Shown here piece after piece: positions 10,250 to 19,344 of a stretch of 39,944 nt of DNA (positions are counted from its first letter, which is position 1; each line of letters opens with the position of its first letter). The stretch comes from Acidobacteriota bacterium (GTDB lineage: Bacteria > Acidobacteriota > Terriglobia > Terriglobales > Acidobacteriaceae): the NCBI GenBank assembly GCA_021819585.1, contig JAKAQS010000007.1:1-39944 (forward strand). Direction: 5' to 3'. Below the pieces are notes generated by a model. That model was not told the origin of the DNA and ran no database searches. It worked only from the letters and a program-made list of their open reading frames with translations. The position numbers and the translations under genes are program-made.

Positions 10250-10473
10250 ACCGAGTCATCTACCGGCGCAAAAGCGGCCATATCACGATCATGGCAGCAA
10301 AGGGCTTCGGTTGGGGCTTGCGGAGCTGAGGGGGTTGGCCATGCCTGGCGTACCGCTGATCGAGATAAGGCTGCACTCGGCTACCCGCTCATTGTCTAAA
10401 CCGAAGGTCTGCTCACGCAAAGCCGGCGCCGATCAATTTGACACACCCCACCCCAGCAGGTAGACGATTACAG

Positions 10474-11247
10474 ATGGATATGGAAAAAGCTCATCCCTTC
10501 GCCCTCATTGGAAAGCATGCCGTTGTCACCGGAGGCGCCAGCGGCATTGGCCTGGCCACCGCCCAGGTCTTCGCCGAAGCCGGAGCTCAAGTCACCATCC
10601 TCGATCTGGCTGCTGCTCAGGCCTCCGAAGCTGCCGCATCGCTCTCCCTGCCCGGGCGCGGCATCGGCTGCGACGTCACCGACCCCGCCAGCGTCGAGCA
10701 GGCCTTCGCAGAGGCCGGCCGAGTCGATCTGCTGGTGAACAGCGCCGGCATCGCCCACATCGGAACCCTGCTCAGCACCACTCCGGATGACCTCGACCGC
10801 CTCTACCGCGTCAACGTCCGGGGCACCTTTCTGTGCATGCAGGCCGCGGTCAGCCGGATGCAGCAGAGCGGTGGAGGCGCCATCGTCAACATGGCCTCCA
10901 TCGCCGCCACCGCCGGCCTTCCCGACCGCTTCGCCTACTCCATGACCAAGGGCGCCGTCCTCTCCATGACCCTTTCGGTAGCGCGTGACTTCCTGACCCA
11001 AGGGATACGCTGCAACTGCATCTCCCCGGCCCGCGTTCACACCCCCTTCGTCGATGGGTATCTCGCCCGCACCTACCCCGGCCGGGAGACCGAGATGATG
11101 CGGACGCTCGAAAAGGCGCAGCCCATCGGGCGTATGGCTCGTCCGGAAGAGATCGCCTGGCTGACGCTCTACCTCTGCTCGAATGCCGCAGGCTTCATCA
11201 CCGGCGTTGATTACCCGATCGACGGCGGCTTCGTCAACCTCCGCTGA
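10474..11247 (+). CDS. Short-chain dehydrogenase/reductase, possibly 2-keto-3-deoxy-L-fuconate dehydrogenase-like
   Basis: Classical SDR of 257 residues and NAD(P)-dependent. The cofactor motif TGGASGIG is at residues 19-26. NSAG is at 89-92, and the catalytic set is Asn114, Ser142, Tyr155 and Lys159 (YSMTK). The C-terminal half, with ARTYPGRETEMM and the end IDGGFVNLR, resembles sugar-acid SDRs of the 2-keto-3-deoxy-L-fuconate dehydrogenase group. That substrate is a suggestion only. The ATG at 10474 is preferred over an upstream TTG at 10438 because the SDR fold starts soon after it and an AGGTAGA site precedes it; ATG 10480 is equally possible. The 224-base gap before it has no recognisable gene. 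Neighbouring sugar genes fit a role in pentose or deoxy-sugar catabolism. Confidence 0.85.
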   Translation: MDMEKAHPFALIGKHAVVTGGASGIGLATAQVFAEAGAQVTILDLAAAQASEAAASLSLPGRGIGCDVTDPASVEQAFAEAGRVDLLVNSAGIAHIGTLLSTTPDDLDRLYRVNVRGTFLCMQAAVSRMQQSGGGAIVNMASIAATAGLPDRFAYSMTKGAVLSMTLSVARDFLTQGIRCNCISPARVHTPFVDGYLARTYPGRETEMMRTLEKAQPIGRMARPEEIAWLTLYLCSNAAGFITGVDYPIDGGFVNLR

Positions 11248-11889
11248 AGCATCTTCCTCGGCTGGAGATGTCGCCTCGGATGGCTTGGGCATCTCCCCAG
11301 GTAGACCGGTCGATCCTCGCTCCCGGAAACCATCTCCACCCAGGATGCCGGGCTCTCACTGCTCCCCCTAAGGAGACCACGAAGCTGCACCATCTTTTCC
11401 TCCATATATGCAACTAAATGCATACTTTTCACTGGAAGGGCAGCTCCAGCTATCGAATATCGGCCATTCCCCGCCTCTGACTTTGGCATCCCAATTGCTG
11501 CTAAATGCAACAACGGAACCAGAAATCAGACGGAGACAGAAGCCAAAGGTGCATTTGCAGACCTGGGAGTCTTCCACCTCCCCCGAGGAAGGTCAACCGT
11601 TGCAAGGAACGAAGCCTTGCCGCATCAGGATTGTTGGCTGCCTTGAAGACCATGGCTGTACGCCAAATCTGCCTCACGGAAGCAAAACCGCCGTCCGGCA
11701 AAACTCAGCAAGGCGCCCACGGCGCATCTCGGGACTTGTTTTCTCCCTGCGGCTGCTTGGAAGCATCGGGCTCTGACCCGAAAAGCAGTTGTAAAACCAT
11801 CCACGTGAAGCGCTCTGGAGGAGATCTCCTGCGCAATTACCCAGTCCAGCGATGGATGCAGTCTCAAGGCATCCTGCAAGGAGATTTCA
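11248..11889 (+). other. Intergenic stretch with no supported gene
   Basis: The 642 bases between the SDR and the PEP-CTERM gene have short open frames on both strands, but none has a convincing start or protein-like composition. The end of this region must hold the promoter of the PEP-CTERM gene. I looked for a sigma-54 (-24/-12) site, sometimes seen at PEP-CTERM genes, and found no clear match. Confidence 0.4.
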
Positions 11890-12462
11890 GTGATCAAGAT
11901 CGTTCGTTCTCTATTTTTATGTTTGCTGGTCTTCGGGCTCACGCGCGCCTCTTATGCCTTCAAACTCGGCGTGCTGGATGCTCCCCCCCCCACGTTTGAG
12001 TACACTGGCGCGCCCCTGAATATTACCTTTTCCAGTTGTGGCGCTGGCTCCAGCTCTACCGACGGTTGCGCCTCCATCATCAACGATACGGGCGCCACCA
12101 TCACCAGCCTGCTCGTGGATGTGCCCGCGAGGGAACTCGCCGGCCAGAGCGCGGTGTCTTGCTTGCAAGCTCCAGGCAGTCTGTTTTCAAGTTGCATGGT
12201 CTCCGAGATCGACAGTAACACCGAATATCAGTTCGACTTCACCGGCGGCGATATCCCCTTCTCCACGTTCAGCAACTGCGACACGGACGACGCCACCTTC
12301 TTCCAGATTGAGGAGCAGGGCGTGAACTACCAGAGCATTACCGCCGACCTTACAGCTCCGACGCCGGAACCGGCGAGCATCTGGCTGCTGGCCAGCGGGA
12401 TGCTCCTCTTAGCAGGCTTTCTCTACCGGCGTCGACTCTTTTGCGGCGCCGTAGGCTCCTGA
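11890..12462 (+). CDS. PEP-CTERM sorting-signal protein
   Basis: Secreted protein of 190 residues. An N-terminal signal peptide (about 1-23, ending SYA) is followed by a Ser/Thr/Asp-rich region with several cysteines. The C-terminus carries a PEP-CTERM tripartite signal: the PEP motif in PTPEPASIW, a hydrophobic helix (LLASGMLLLAGFLY) and an RRR cluster. Such proteins are expected to be recognised by an exosortase and released to the surface or exopolysaccharide matrix. The start is GTG 11890, chosen because AAGGAG lies at ideal spacing directly upstream and the signal peptide begins there. No exosortase or EPS gene is in this window. The function of the middle region is unknown. Confidence 0.85.
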   Translation: MIKIVRSLFLCLLVFGLTRASYAFKLGVLDAPPPTFEYTGAPLNITFSSCGAGSSSTDGCASIINDTGATITSLLVDVPARELAGQSAVSCLQAPGSLFSSCMVSEIDSNTEYQFDFTGGDIPFSTFSNCDTDDATFFQIEEQGVNYQSITADLTAPTPEPASIWLLASGMLLLAGFLYRRRLFCGAVGS

Positions 12463-12496
12463 CCTCATCCCATCTCCATCACCCGCTCCCAAACAT

Positions 12497-12520
12497 GCCT
12501 TGCCCGAACCGGGGCAGGGC
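12497..12520 (+). terminator. Possible terminator after the PEP-CTERM gene
   Basis: A 9-bp stem (GCCTTGCCC at 12497-12505 pairing with GGGCAGGGC at 12512-12520, with one G-U pair) and a 6-nt loop is followed by CTGTTTC. It lies between the convergent PEP-CTERM and nuclease genes, so it may serve both strands. Confidence 0.4.
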
Positions 12521-12643
12521 CTGTTTCTGCCGGAATGAGACCCTGGGGTGATCAACTCGTCCATCGCCGGCGCCATCCGGGCATCTCCACCCGGATCCAC
12601 GCACCCCTCCAGCCACAGAACAGCTCCCATGGCAGGGCCACCT

Positions 12644-13177
12644 CTACATCTTGTAGCGGCCCATCTCGTCGTCGTTCAGGTTCTCCAGCCAGCGGCGAAG
12701 CTCTTCCGGGCTCAGCGTCGAGCTTCCGTTCGAGGAGCGGCGAGCCTGCTCGTAAACCTGCTGGGAGACGAAGATCGGGCAGTCAGAGCGGAGCGCAAGA
12801 GCGATTGCATCCGAGGGCCGCGCATCCAACGCGATCACCTCACCTGCCTGGTCCATCCATACCGTTGCGTGGAAGGTGTCCTCACGCAGATCCCCGACCA
12901 CGACCCGGGTTACCCGGCCGTTCAGGCTGTCGATCGCGTTACGCAGCAGGTCATGCGTCCAGGGACGGAACGTCGTCGCTTTCTCCATCTCGAGTGCGAT
13001 CGCATTGGCCTCGAAGATCCCGACCCATATCGGCAACACCACCTCCCCGGCCAGATCGTTCAACACCACGATGGGCATCTTGGTGGAGGAATCGATCATC
13101 AGGCCCCGGATGCGAACCTCGATCTCCGGTTCGGGTTCGCTGCCCTCAGGCTCGGATTTGAAGCCGGGTAGATGCAT
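12644..13177 (-). CDS. Bifunctional nuclease family (DUF151/BFN) protein
   Basis: Cytoplasmic protein of 177 residues. The BFN domain shows the signature IRGLMIDSSTKMPIVVLND, then LPIWVGIFEANAIALEMEK and DARPSDAIALALRSDCPIFV. Family members have been described with RNase and DNase activity in plants, and the bacterial role is poorly defined. The C-terminus after about 150 (SPEELRRWLENLNDDEMGRYKM) is an acidic tail often seen in bacterial copies. ATG 13177 is preferred because the family similarity begins shortly after it; the frame stays open upstream, but that part is low-complexity and out of family. It is downstream of miaB on the same strand with a 165-base gap, so it may be co-transcribed. 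Confidence 0.88.
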   Translation of the reverse strand: MHLPGFKSEPEGSEPEPEIEVRIRGLMIDSSTKMPIVVLNDLAGEVVLPIWVGIFEANAIALEMEKATTFRPWTHDLLRNAIDSLNGRVTRVVVGDLREDTFHATVWMDQAGEVIALDARPSDAIALALRSDCPIFVSQQVYEQARRSSNGSSTLSPEELRRWLENLNDDEMGRYKM

Positions 13178-13342
13178 GACCGTAGTGTAACCCCTGCCCG
13201 GCGCGGCGGCGAATCCATCCTCGCATCGAACCCGCCCTTGCTCGACCGGCAATCCGGGCTCAGCCATCCGGCCTAAGCAGCCCGGTCTCAGCAACCTCGC
13301 GCTATCTCTCTGTGCTGGCTCCTCGCGCCTCACCCCATGCTC

Positions 13343-14707
13343 TCAAGCCCGGGCGCTCAGCGCCTGCTGCGCCAGCAGGGCCGGCGACGGAGCGAGCGGA
13401 GCAGACACCGCAACCCCCAGCAAGGAACTGGGGAAGATCTCCGTGACGCGGACGTCCAGATAGCTGCCCACCGCAGGGGTGGTCTCACAGGTAAAGTTCA
13501 CGGTCTTGTTCTGAGTGGAACGCCCCGTCATCTGGCCACGATGGTTGGGGCCGTGTTCCACCATCACGGGCATCACCTGGCCAAGATGGCGTGCGTAGTT
13601 GCGGCGCTGGATCTCGCGCTGGCGCGCGTTCAGCCTAGCCAGGCGCTCCACCTTGACCTCTTCCGCAATGGAGTCCGCCATGTGCATCGCCGGGGTGTTG
13701 GGGCGGGGCGAGTACTTGAAGCCATACACGCCGTCATAGCCAACCTCATCCAGCAAGCGGAGCGTTTCCTCGAAGTCGCCGTCGGTCTCTCCCGGAAAGC
13801 CCACAATGATGTCCGTGGTCAGGGAGATATCCCGCCGTGCCGCCTTGGTCCATGCAATTCGTTCCAGATACCACTCCCGGGTGTACTCGCGCTGCATGGC
13901 ATGCAGCACCTTGCTGGAGCCTGACTGGACCGGAAGATGCACATGATCGCACAAGGTCGGCGCCGCATCGATGGCCGCGACAATATCTCTGGTAAAGTCC
14001 CTCGGGTGAGAGGTGGTAAAGCGAACGCGCTTGATACCGTTCACCTCACCCACCGCGGCCAGAAGTTCGGCAAAGCTGCGCCTCCCGCTCGGGTCACGGT
14101 AGCTGTTCACATTCTGGCCCAGGAGCTGAATTTCGGTAAAACCAAGCTGGGCGATGCGCTGCGCCTCGGCCAGTACGGAGGCAGAACTGCGGCTGCGTTC
14201 CTTTCCGCGCGTATAGGGCACTACGCAGTAAGCGCAGAACTTGTCGCAACCTTCGATGATCGTAATGTAGCCGCGGTGGGGATTGGAGCGCGCCGTGAAC
14301 TCGGTATCGAAGGTCCGGTCGGTCTGCCGGTCGTCCAGGCCAGTGATGCGGTTTTCGCCCGCCTCCAGACGCTCCAACATCTCCGGCAGATGGTTGTAAC
14401 TCGCCGAACCGGCCACCAGCGAGACGTAAGGCGCCTTCTCGAAGATCTTGGCGCCCTCCTGCTGGGCGACGCAACCCAGCACAGCGAACCTCTTTCCTTC
14501 CCCCTGCATGCGCTTGTACTCGTTCAGCCGGTGGAAGACCTTTTGCTCGGCCTTGTCGCGAATGGAGCAGGTGTTGTAAAGAATCAGCGTGGCGTCGGCT
14601 TCGTCCGCGGCCTGGGTATAGCCCTGCTGCAGCAGCGTTCCCACAACTTTCTCGGAGTCGTGAGCGTTCATCTGGCAGCCAAAGGTTTCAATGTAAAAGG
14701 TCTTCAT
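13343..14707 (-). CDS. miaB: tRNA-2-methylthio-N6-dimethylallyladenosine synthase
   Basis: Radical-SAM methylthiotransferase of 454 residues that adds a methylthio group at C2 of i6A37 in tRNAs reading UNN codons. The N-terminal UPF0004 domain has Cys11 (ETFGCQMN), Cys47 (NTCSIR) and Cys79 (LGCVAQ) for the auxiliary [4Fe-4S] cluster. The radical-SAM domain has CxxxCxxC at Cys154, Cys158 and Cys161 (GCDKFCAYC). A TRAM domain lies at about 375-435 (GRSTQNKTVNF). Length and motifs are canonical. ATG 14707 is chosen over a TTG two codons upstream because GAAGG sits at good spacing before it. A TATACT hexamer on the minus strand at 14719-14724 could be part of the promoter. Confidence 0.96.
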   Translation of the reverse strand: MKTFYIETFGCQMNAHDSEKVVGTLLQQGYTQAADEADATLILYNTCSIRDKAEQKVFHRLNEYKRMQGEGKRFAVLGCVAQQEGAKIFEKAPYVSLVAGSASYNHLPEMLERLEAGENRITGLDDRQTDRTFDTEFTARSNPHRGYITIIEGCDKFCAYCVVPYTRGKERSRSSASVLAEAQRIAQLGFTEIQLLGQNVNSYRDPSGRRSFAELLAAVGEVNGIKRVRFTTSHPRDFTRDIVAAIDAAPTLCDHVHLPVQSGSSKVLHAMQREYTREWYLERIAWTKAARRDISLTTDIIVGFPGETDGDFEETLRLLDEVGYDGVYGFKYSPRPNTPAMHMADSIAEEVKVERLARLNARQREIQRRNYARHLGQVMPVMVEHGPNHRGQMTGRSTQNKTVNFTCETTPAVGSYLDVRVTEIFPSSLLGVAVSAPLAPSPALLAQQALSARA

Positions 14708-14895
14708 GCGCAACCTTCAGTATAGGGCTTGGCTCGTCCTCTTCTGAATGGCGTTCTGCGCCGCCCTTGGGCCTGTTCGGCATGGGACGCCCCGCCGCAG
14801 CACCCGGACCTCGCCAGTCCACAGGGATCTCCACCGGGGCGCATGCACGGAAACCGGCCGGCATGCTATCCTCGGCCCGAACCCGAGGCGGCGCC

Positions 14896-16626
14896 ATGAC
14901 GGAAGAGATCAAGCAGGAAAGACAACCCCGGTCGCAACTGGACACCCGGCTGGATACAAACTCTACCCGAGCCCGGGAGAATCAGGCCTCCGCGCTGGAA
15001 CTGCTGGCCGTTCTACGCCGTCAAGAGGACGAGATTCGTCAGGGGGGTGGCGCCAAGGCGGCCGAGGCGCAGCGCGCCAAAGGCCGGCTGACGGTGCGCG
15101 AGCGCCTGGACCTCTTGCTGGACCGGAACACGGAGTTCCTCGAACTTGGCCTGTGGGCCGCCCATGGGATGTATGCCGACTACGGAGGTGCTCCCGGAGC
15201 CGGGGTGGTCACCGGACTGGGCAGGGTCTGTGGCCGGCTCTGTATGGTCATCGCCAACGATGCAACCGTCAAGGCCGGAGCCTTCTTCCCCATGACCGCC
15301 AAAAAGGTGCTACGCGCACAGACCATCGCTCTGGAGAACCGGATTCCAACCCTCTATCTCGTCGACTCGGCCGGCGTCTTCCTCCCCTTGCAAGAGGATG
15401 TCTTTCCCGACACCGATGACTTTGGACGCGTCTTCCGCAACAACGCGGTGATGAGCTCGCTGGGCATTCCGCAGATCACCGCAATCATGGGCATGTGCGT
15501 TGCCGGCGGAGCGTACCTGCCCGTGATGACAGATACCGTGCTCATGACCGAGGGATCCGGCCTCTTTCTCGCCGGCCCTTCTCTGGTGCAGGCCGCTATC
15601 GGGCAGAAGACGGGAGCCGAGGAGCTGGGAGGCGCCACCATGCACGCCGAGATCTCTGGAACCGTGGACTTCAAGGAGCCCGACGATGCGGCCTGTCTGG
15701 CCCGGCTGCGCAGCCTGGTCGGCCTGATGGGACAGCGAACCACTGGGCCGTTCTCCGCAGCCGCGTTCGATGCGGAAAAGGATGCACCCCGCTTCGCCGC
15801 CGAGGATCTCTACGGGTTGCTCAATCCAGCGCCGGGAGCGGGCAACATCTATGACATGCGGGAGATCATCGCCCGCATCGTCGACCGCAGCGAGTTTGAG
15901 GAGTACAAGGCGGAGTTTGGCCGAACCCTGCTGTGCGGGTACGCGCGCATCGGCGGCCGCGCCGTGGGCATCGTCGCCAACCAGAAGATCAACCAGACCC
16001 AGACCGTAGCCATGGGCCCCATGGCGGGAAGCAAACGGATCGAAGTCGGTGGTGTGATCTATACCGAAGCCGCGCAGAAGGCGGCACGCTTCATCATGGA
16101 CTGCAACCAGAACCTGGTTCCCTTGGTGTTTCTGCATGATGTCAACGGCTTTATGGTCGGCAAGGATGCCGAATGGTCGGGAATCATCCGCGCTGGGGCC
16201 AAGATGGTCTCGGCCGTGAGCACCAGCGTCGTGCCCAAAATTACGGTCATCATCGGCGGAAGCTTCGGAGCCGGACACTACGCCATGTGTGGCAAAGCCT
16301 ATGATCCGCGGTTTGTCTTCGCCTGGCCAAGCGCGCGCTACGCCGTCATGAGCGGCGCCTCGGCCGCCGGCACGCTGGCGGAAGTTCGAGCCCGGCAGTT
16401 GGAACGCGGCGGCAAACAGCTTAGCCCGGACCAGAGACAAGCGCTCTACGACGAGATCAAGGGAACCTATGATGCGCAAGCGGATCCCAGATATGGCGCG
16501 GCGCGGCTTTGGATCGATGCCATCATCGACCCTGCCCGAACCCGTCAGGTGCTGATAACCGCGCTACAAGCCTGCGCGCTGAATCCCGAAGTGGCAAGAT
16601 TCAATCCCGGCGTGCTGCAAACATAG
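14896..16626 (+). CDS. mccB: Acyl-CoA carboxylase carboxyltransferase (beta) subunit, methylcrotonyl-CoA type
   Basis: Carboxyltransferase subunit of 576 residues. It moves CO2 from carboxybiotin to 3-methylcrotonyl-CoA in leucine breakdown. The start region SQLDTRLDTNS and RENQASALELLAVLR, and the core blocks VKAGAFFPMTAKK, DSAGVFLPLQEDVFPD, CVAGGAYLPVMTD and IIGGSFGAGHYAMCG, are typical of MccB/LiuB. ATG 14896 is chosen because family similarity begins right after it and GAGG lies upstream; the frame is open to 14767 but that extension is not protein-like. No biotin carboxylase/BCCP subunit lies next to it, which is unusual. The following acyl-CoA dehydrogenase, HMG-CoA lyase and hydratase support the leucine assignment over propionyl- or geranyl-CoA carboxylase. 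Confidence 0.88.
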   Translation: MTEEIKQERQPRSQLDTRLDTNSTRARENQASALELLAVLRRQEDEIRQGGGAKAAEAQRAKGRLTVRERLDLLLDRNTEFLELGLWAAHGMYADYGGAPGAGVVTGLGRVCGRLCMVIANDATVKAGAFFPMTAKKVLRAQTIALENRIPTLYLVDSAGVFLPLQEDVFPDTDDFGRVFRNNAVMSSLGIPQITAIMGMCVAGGAYLPVMTDTVLMTEGSGLFLAGPSLVQAAIGQKTGAEELGGATMHAEISGTVDFKEPDDAACLARLRSLVGLMGQRTTGPFSAAAFDAEKDAPRFAAEDLYGLLNPAPGAGNIYDMREIIARIVDRSEFEEYKAEFGRTLLCGYARIGGRAVGIVANQKINQTQTVAMGPMAGSKRIEVGGVIYTEAAQKAARFIMDCNQNLVPLVFLHDVNGFMVGKDAEWSGIIRAGAKMVSAVSTSVVPKITVIIGGSFGAGHYAMCGKAYDPRFVFAWPSARYAVMSGASAAGTLAEVRARQLERGGKQLSPDQRQALYDEIKGTYDAQADPRYGAARLWIDAIIDPARTRQVLITALQACALNPEVARFNPGVLQT

Positions 16627-16937
16627 GAAAACGCACTGAATTCACCCGCCAGACGCAGCCAGATCCGGAACTGCGGACGGAGGTACGCCACCGATCAGGT
16701 GGCATCGTGACCGAAACTCCTTTTTCAGAAAACGCCCGGAGCTTTCCGCTTTGAGTTCGATAGTCGCCCACAGGACTGGGCAGCGGACTTCCCTGAGTTG
16801 TATCATTCGCTGGCTCGTCCCGAAGCCGGATCGAGGCGACCGGAGAACATTGCGGGAAGGATCCGCATCCTTTCCAACACCTACGAAAGATCAGCGCCAG
16901 ACAGTGGCGTGCGGAACCCGACCAAGGAGCCGAAACG
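16627..16937 (+). other. Gap between carboxylase and acyl-CoA dehydrogenase genes
   Basis: About 310 bases with no supported gene. Only small hairpins are visible, for example GCCCA/TGGGC near 16767-16781. It may contain a promoter for the acyl-CoA dehydrogenase, but I see no clear -10/-35 pair. Confidence 0.35.
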
Positions 16938-18128
16938 ATGGATGTTGCAGTTGAACAAGCAGAACGGTTGTACCCATTCCTCCTCACCGAAGACCAGGAG
17001 GCGCTGCGCAAGGAGATTCGCCAGTTCGCCGCGCGCGAGATCGCTCCATTCGTCATGGAGTGGGACGAGAAGAGCGAGTTCCCTGTTGCGGCTGTCAAGA
17101 AACTGGGAGAGATGGGACTCCTGGGCGTGATCTTTCCCACCGAGTACGGCGGCGCAGGGATGGGGTACGTTGACTATGTGCTGGCCATCGAGGAACTTTC
17201 CGCCGTCGACGGCTCCATCGGCCTCACCGTGGCCGCGCATAACTCCCTGGGCACGAATCACATCTTTTTGGCCGGCAACGAAGAACAACGGCGAAGATAT
17301 CTTCCCAAACTGGCAAGCGGCCAGTCGCTGGCCGCCTGGGGGCTCACGGAACCCGGATCCGGCTCCGACGCCGGAGGCGCGCGAACCACCGCCGTGCGCA
17401 AAGGCGACCGATGGATTCTCAACGGAACCAAGACGTTTATCACCAACGGACACTTCGCCGATGTGCTGGTGGTGATCGCCGTAACCGACAAGTCCAAAGG
17501 AACCCACGGCCTCTCGGCCTTTGTGGTGGAGAAAGACGCCAAGGGCTTTCGCGCGGGGAAAAAGGAGAACAAGCTCGGACTGCGGGCCAGCGATACCTCC
17601 GAGCTGATCTTTGAGGACTGCGAGATTCCCGCCGAAAACCTGCTGGGCGCTGAAGGAGAGGGGTTCGTGGATGCGATGCGAATTCTGGACGGCGGCCGTA
17701 TCTCAATTGCGGCGCTCTCTCTGGGGATCGCGCGCGGAGCTCTGGACGCCGCGCTGCGCTACGTCAAGGAACGCCGCCAGTTCGGGAAAGCCATTGCGGA
17801 GTTCCAGGGAATCCAGTGGAAGCTCGCCGATATGGCCACCGAGCTGGATGCGGCGCGCCTACTGACCCAGCGCGCGGCGCTGTTGAAGGATGCCGGGCGA
17901 AGAATCACCCGCGAGTCGGCGATGGCGAAGCTCTTTGCCAGTGAGGTGGCCGTGAAGATCTGCAATGAGGCCGTGCAGTTGTTCGGCGGCTACGGCTTCA
18001 TCAAAGACTATCCGGCAGAGAAGTTCTATCGCGACGTCAAGCTATGCACCATAGGAGAGGGAACCAGTGAGATCCAGCGCATGGTCATCGCACGCGAAAT
18101 TCTGAAGGTACAACCCTCCCGCGGATAA
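16938..18128 (+). CDS. Acyl-CoA dehydrogenase (short/branched-chain type)
   Basis: FAD enzyme of 396 residues that introduces a 2,3 double bond into an acyl-CoA and passes electrons to ETF. Family signatures are [14 protein letters not shown] (about 134-147), [42 protein letters not shown] and IGEGTSEIQ. The catalytic base is expected at Glu374 in IGEGT, the position used by short-chain and butyryl-type enzymes. Isovaleryl-CoA dehydrogenases normally use a Glu on another helix, and the corresponding stretch here ([11 protein letters not shown]) has none. Genome context suggests the isovaleryl-CoA step (LiuA), but the active site looks like short/branched-chain acyl-CoA dehydrogenase. ATG 16938 has AAGGAG eight bases upstream. 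Confidence 0.93.
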   Translation: MDVAVEQAERLYPFLLTEDQEALRKEIRQFAAREIAPFVMEWDEKSEFPVAAVKKLGEMGLLGVIFPTEYGGAGMGYVDYVLAIEELSAVDGSIGLTVAAHNSLGTNHIFLAGNEEQRRRYLPKLASGQSLAAWGLTEPGSGSDAGGARTTAVRKGDRWILNGTKTFITNGHFADVLVVIAVTDKSKGTHGLSAFVVEKDAKGFRAGKKENKLGLRASDTSELIFEDCEIPAENLLGAEGEGFVDAMRILDGGRISIAALSLGIARGALDAALRYVKERRQFGKAIAEFQGIQWKLADMATELDAARLLTQRAALLKDAGRRITRESAMAKLFASEVAVKICNEAVQLFGGYGFIKDYPAEKFYRDVKLCTIGEGTSEIQRMVIAREILKVQPSRG

Positions 18129-18432
18129 TGCAATCTTTCCTTGGAGACGGGTGGTACTGGGCCGGCCGGGCGATCTCTCACTGAAAATCTCTCCGCCGAT
18201 GCCGCGCTCCTGCGTAACGTTGCCAGAAAGCTCGCTCCGGGGGGCCGGGCAGGAAACGCCTTCTTGCCCGAAGGCGGTCCGACTCTTTGGTTTCGCCTCT
18301 TCTCCGGGACACGTTCTCCCGGACACGCTCGACGGCGTCTCGCCCTCGGGCTCGGCACGATCTTAACCCCCCGCCCTGCGGCTGCCAAAGGGCTGGAAGC
18401 GGCAGCCATGAGGCTGGGAAGGAAGGGATACC
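18129..18432 (+). other. Gap before the HMG-CoA lyase gene
   Basis: About 300 GC-rich bases. Open frames overlap here on both strands, but none resembles a known protein or has a convincing ribosome site. I see no terminator or promoter I would defend. Confidence 0.35.
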
Positions 18433-19344
18433 GTGAACCAAGCCGTCAAGATCGTGGAATGCCCTCGCGATGCCTGGCAAGGGCTAAAGGAGCAGATTCC
18501 GACGGAGCGCAAAGTCGCCTACCTGCAGCGGCTCTTCGAGGCCGGCTTTGAACACATCGATGCGGCCAGTTTCGTCTCCCCCGCGGCCGTCCCGCAGATG
18601 GCCGACTCCGAAGAGGTCCTGCAACGGCTGCCCCCATCGCCGGAGGGCCTGGAGTTGATCGGTATCGTCGTCAATCTTCGCGGAGCCCAGCGGGCCGGCT
18701 CTACCGGAAGAGTAAACACGTTAGGGTTCCCTTACTCCATCTCACCCGGATTTCTCTCCCGCAATCAGAACCAGACCCAGTTGGAGGCGCTCCATGCGCT
18801 GGAGGAGATTCGCAGCCATGCGCACGGCGCCGGCTTGGGCCTGGTTGCCTACATCTCCATGGCGTTCGGCAATCCCTACGGTGATCCGTGGAGCCCGTCT
18901 TTGGTGACGGATGCTTGCGCGACCCTGAAGAGCTACGGCATCGGGCAGATATCCCTGGCCGATACCGTGGGAGCGGCCACCCCCCCGCAACTCATGCAGG
19001 TGGTCGCCGAGGTGGTGGCCCAGCATCCAGACCTGGAGATCGGGGTACACCTCCATGCGCGCCGTGACCAGGCTGCTGACCACATCAAGGCTGCCTTTGC
19101 CAGCGGTTGCAGGCGCTTCGATGCCGCGATCGGCGGGCTCGGCGGTTGCCCCTTCGCCCAGGACGATTTGGTAGGAAATATCCCCACCGAGATCCTGCTG
19201 GACGTGCTCCGCGAGCTGGACGCAGTGCTGCCGCGGATTCAATCTCTGGATGAACTTATCAGCCAGACAGAGCAGATAGCCGGCGAGTTCGGCCGGCATT
19301 GCCTGCCGGACCAGCGCCCCCGGGAACAAGGAGAAGAACAGTGA
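18433..19344 (+). CDS. Hydroxymethylglutaryl-CoA lyase
   Basis: DRE-TIM metallolyase of 303 residues that splits HMG-CoA into acetyl-CoA and acetoacetate, the last step of leucine breakdown. Conserved parts are Arg12-Asp13 in ECPRDAW, FVSPAAVPQMAD (47-58), SMAFGNPYG, the metal pair His206/His208 (GVHLHARRD), and the loop GGCPFAQDDLVGN with the expected catalytic Cys239 and Asn249. The N-terminal motif is divergent: the family norm is GPRDGLQ, here CPRDAWQ, and the usual HxHDTxG is HLHARRD. Start is GTG 18433, with AAGGGA upstream and similarity starting at once. The stop overlaps the next start by four bases, so the two are translationally coupled. A related acyl-CoA lyase substrate is possible. 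Confidence 0.85.
   Translation: MNQAVKIVECPRDAWQGLKEQIPTERKVAYLQRLFEAGFEHIDAASFVSPAAVPQMADSEEVLQRLPPSPEGLELIGIVVNLRGAQRAGSTGRVNTLGFPYSISPGFLSRNQNQTQLEALHALEEIRSHAHGAGLGLVAYISMAFGNPYGDPWSPSLVTDACATLKSYGIGQISLADTVGAATPPQLMQVVAEVVAQHPDLEIGVHLHARRDQAADHIKAAFASGCRRFDAAIGGLGGCPFAQDDLVGNIPTEILLDVLRELDAVLPRIQSLDELISQTEQIAGEFGRHCLPDQRPREQGEEQ

Noticed and set aside
13937-14725. 262-residue open frame on the plus strand
   Set aside because: Antisense shadow of miaB.
15310-16479. 389-residue open frame on the minus strand
   Set aside because: Antisense shadow of the carboxyltransferase gene; GC-rich DNA with strong codon bias produces such frames.
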